DNA of 5,864 bases, taken from contig JAISDM010000031.1 of the NCBI GenBank assembly GCA_031264885.1, forward strand, positions 1 through 5,864. The letters are read 5' to 3'. Numbering within the stretch: the first letter of the stretch is position 1; every line of letters begins with the position of its first letter. A program made the position numbers and the translations under genes. Shown one piece after another: positions 5,188-5,864 of the stretch. Below the pieces are notes generated by a model. The model was not told where the DNA came from. It saw only the letters and a program-made list of their open reading frames with translations, and made no database searches. Origin of the DNA: Peptococcaceae bacterium (GTDB taxonomy: Bacteria > Bacillota > Peptococcia > DRI-13 > UBA5745).

Positions 5188-5864
5188 TCAGGACACGCGG
5201 TCGTCCCGGTAGTCGATGGCGGCAATGCCATAACGCTTGGATTTGACGGCGCCTCTGGCGGTTTCCCGCAGGTCAAATCCGCTGTCCGGCGCTTGGACGA
5301 CGGACTCCGCGCACTCCAGCATGTCGCTGACGCGCCGGGTGTCGGAATTTGGTACGCCGTGCCCGTCGCACAGGCAGTCGAATTCGTCGGCGCGCGTCAC
5401 GAGATTTGCCAGTTCTCTGCGAAACGCGGCGACTGTGGCGTATTCCCTGCCTGGCGTTTCGGGCCGCAGCGCCGCGCGGAACGAGGTCGGGAACGGATCC
5501 ATCAAAGCGTCGCCGGAGAATAAGACGCGATCCCGGCGGTCGAGAAAACACATCCCGCCGGGGCTGTGACCGGGCATCAGGATGGCTTCGATTTCACAGC
5601 CGCCCAAGTCAAATATTTGATGATTGGCAATTTCACGTATTTCGTATGGCCGGAACGGTATCCGGTCAGTGTCGTCGAAGAAGGAACGGTCGACCGCCTT
5701 GCCGACGAACTCATTCCACCGTTCCTCATACTGAAACGCCCGCAGAAGCGGCGCGTCCAAAAAACTGATATAGACGGCTTCAAACGCGCTGTTGCCCAGC
5801 GTGTGGTCGGCGTGAAAATGCGTGTTGACCACCGTGAGCGGCTTGCCGCCGGAAAGCCGTCCGG
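5188..5864 (-). CDS. MBL-fold metallo-hydrolase, 5' partial
   Basis: Read on the minus strand, the frame is open from the window edge (5864) to TGA at 5190-5188, giving 224 visible residues. The GTG at 5832 is not a likely start because family sequence (GGKPLTVV) precedes it, so the N-terminus is off the window. Numbered from the first full codon, metal ligands are His15, His17, Asp19 and His20 in THFHADH, His99 in GHSPGG, Asp118 in LFSGDAL and His168 in CDGHG: a complete two-metal metallo-beta-lactamase-fold site. Between ligand blocks, residues ~36-80 form a variable region with a WNEFVGKAVDRSFFDD stretch. The fold covers glyoxalase II-like thioesterases, lactonases and other hydrolases; general features (HxHxDH, GHSPG, GDxL) resemble the glyoxalase II-like group, but no substrate can be assigned. 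No signal peptide region is visible. It is transcribed towards the Rpn remnant, with 38 bases between the stop codons. Confidence 0.9.
   Translation of the reverse strand, partial: GRLSGGKPLTVVNTHFHADHTLGNSAFEAVYISFLDAPLLRAFQYEERWNEFVGKAVDRSFFDDTDRIPFRPYEIREIANHQIFDLGGCEIEAILMPGHSPGGMCFLDRRDRVLFSGDALMDPFPTSFRAALRPETPGREYATVAAFRRELANLVTRADEFDCLCDGHGVPNSDTRRVSDMLECAESVVQAPDSGFDLRETARGAVKSKRYGIAAIDYRDDRVS

Noticed and set aside
5152..5197. Inverted repeat CGTGTCC (5152-5158) / GGACACG (5191-5197) between the convergent genes
   Set aside because: Only 7 bp with a 32-base loop and no T run; it could help a bidirectional terminator but is too weak to annotate.
5185..5768. Plus-strand ORFs (5185-5523, 5237-5569, 5349-5768) over the MBL gene
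   Set aside because: Arginine/proline-rich shadows of the minus-strand MBL-fold gene, which has all its metal ligands.

Overview
The window looks like chromosomal DNA from an anaerobic, fairly GC-rich member of the Firmicutes (Clostridia, Oscillospiraceae-like). The pointers are S-layer-homology (SLH) repeats of the clostridial type behind an esterase domain, a YhgA-like Rpn nuclease of the Firmicutes style, strong AGGAGG-type ribosome binding sites, and a short GGGGCGG...CCGCCC palindrome of a kind I recall as dispersed in such genomes. The taxon is inferred from protein flavour, not from any marker gene.

Layout. Bases 1-1146 (+) hold the C-terminal ~80% of an MmgE/PrpD-family (2-methylcitrate dehydratase-like) protein whose start lies off the window. 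One sense codon after its TAG stop, in the same frame, a 55-residue hydrophobic ORF begins (1150-1317). Bases ~1335-2420 carry an esterase/SLH gene that has lost its 5' half: recognisable esterase sequence runs upstream of the first usable start and stops at an in-frame TAA. Bases 2421-2593 contain two overlapping, mutually exclusive hairpins and a weak promoter candidate. Bases 2594-4297 (+) encode a 567-residue two-domain protein: an N-terminal UGSC-family domain in which the redox motif reads GASG, followed by a conserved domain I cannot assign to a reaction. A clean rho-independent terminator (4324-4348) closes this block.

A good extended -10 promoter (4399-4427) then drives an Rpn/YhgA-like nuclease. 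The gene is broken: the catalytic half (4455-4973) is intact, about 100 residues of the middle appear missing, and the C-terminal tail survives in another frame as a 66-residue ORF with its own ribosome binding site (4949-5149). Convergent to it, 5188-5864 (-) encodes a metallo-beta-lactamase-fold hydrolase with its metal ligands, N-terminus off the window.

How the genes fit together. MmgE/PrpD and the UGSC-like protein may belong to one small-molecule (possibly organic acid) catabolic locus, but the broken esterase lies between them, so this is an inference from proximity. The esterase/SLH and Rpn genes show truncation or internal deletion, so the window reads as an accessory region undergoing decay. 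I did not find a complete new multi-gene system. The most unusual items are the UGSC-like protein without its redox residues and the split Rpn gene whose detached tail resembles the intragenic RpnS products. There is no stretch longer than 300 bases without a gene; the largest gaps are 2421-2593 and 4298-4454. No RNA genes, CRISPR arrays or insertion sequences were seen.
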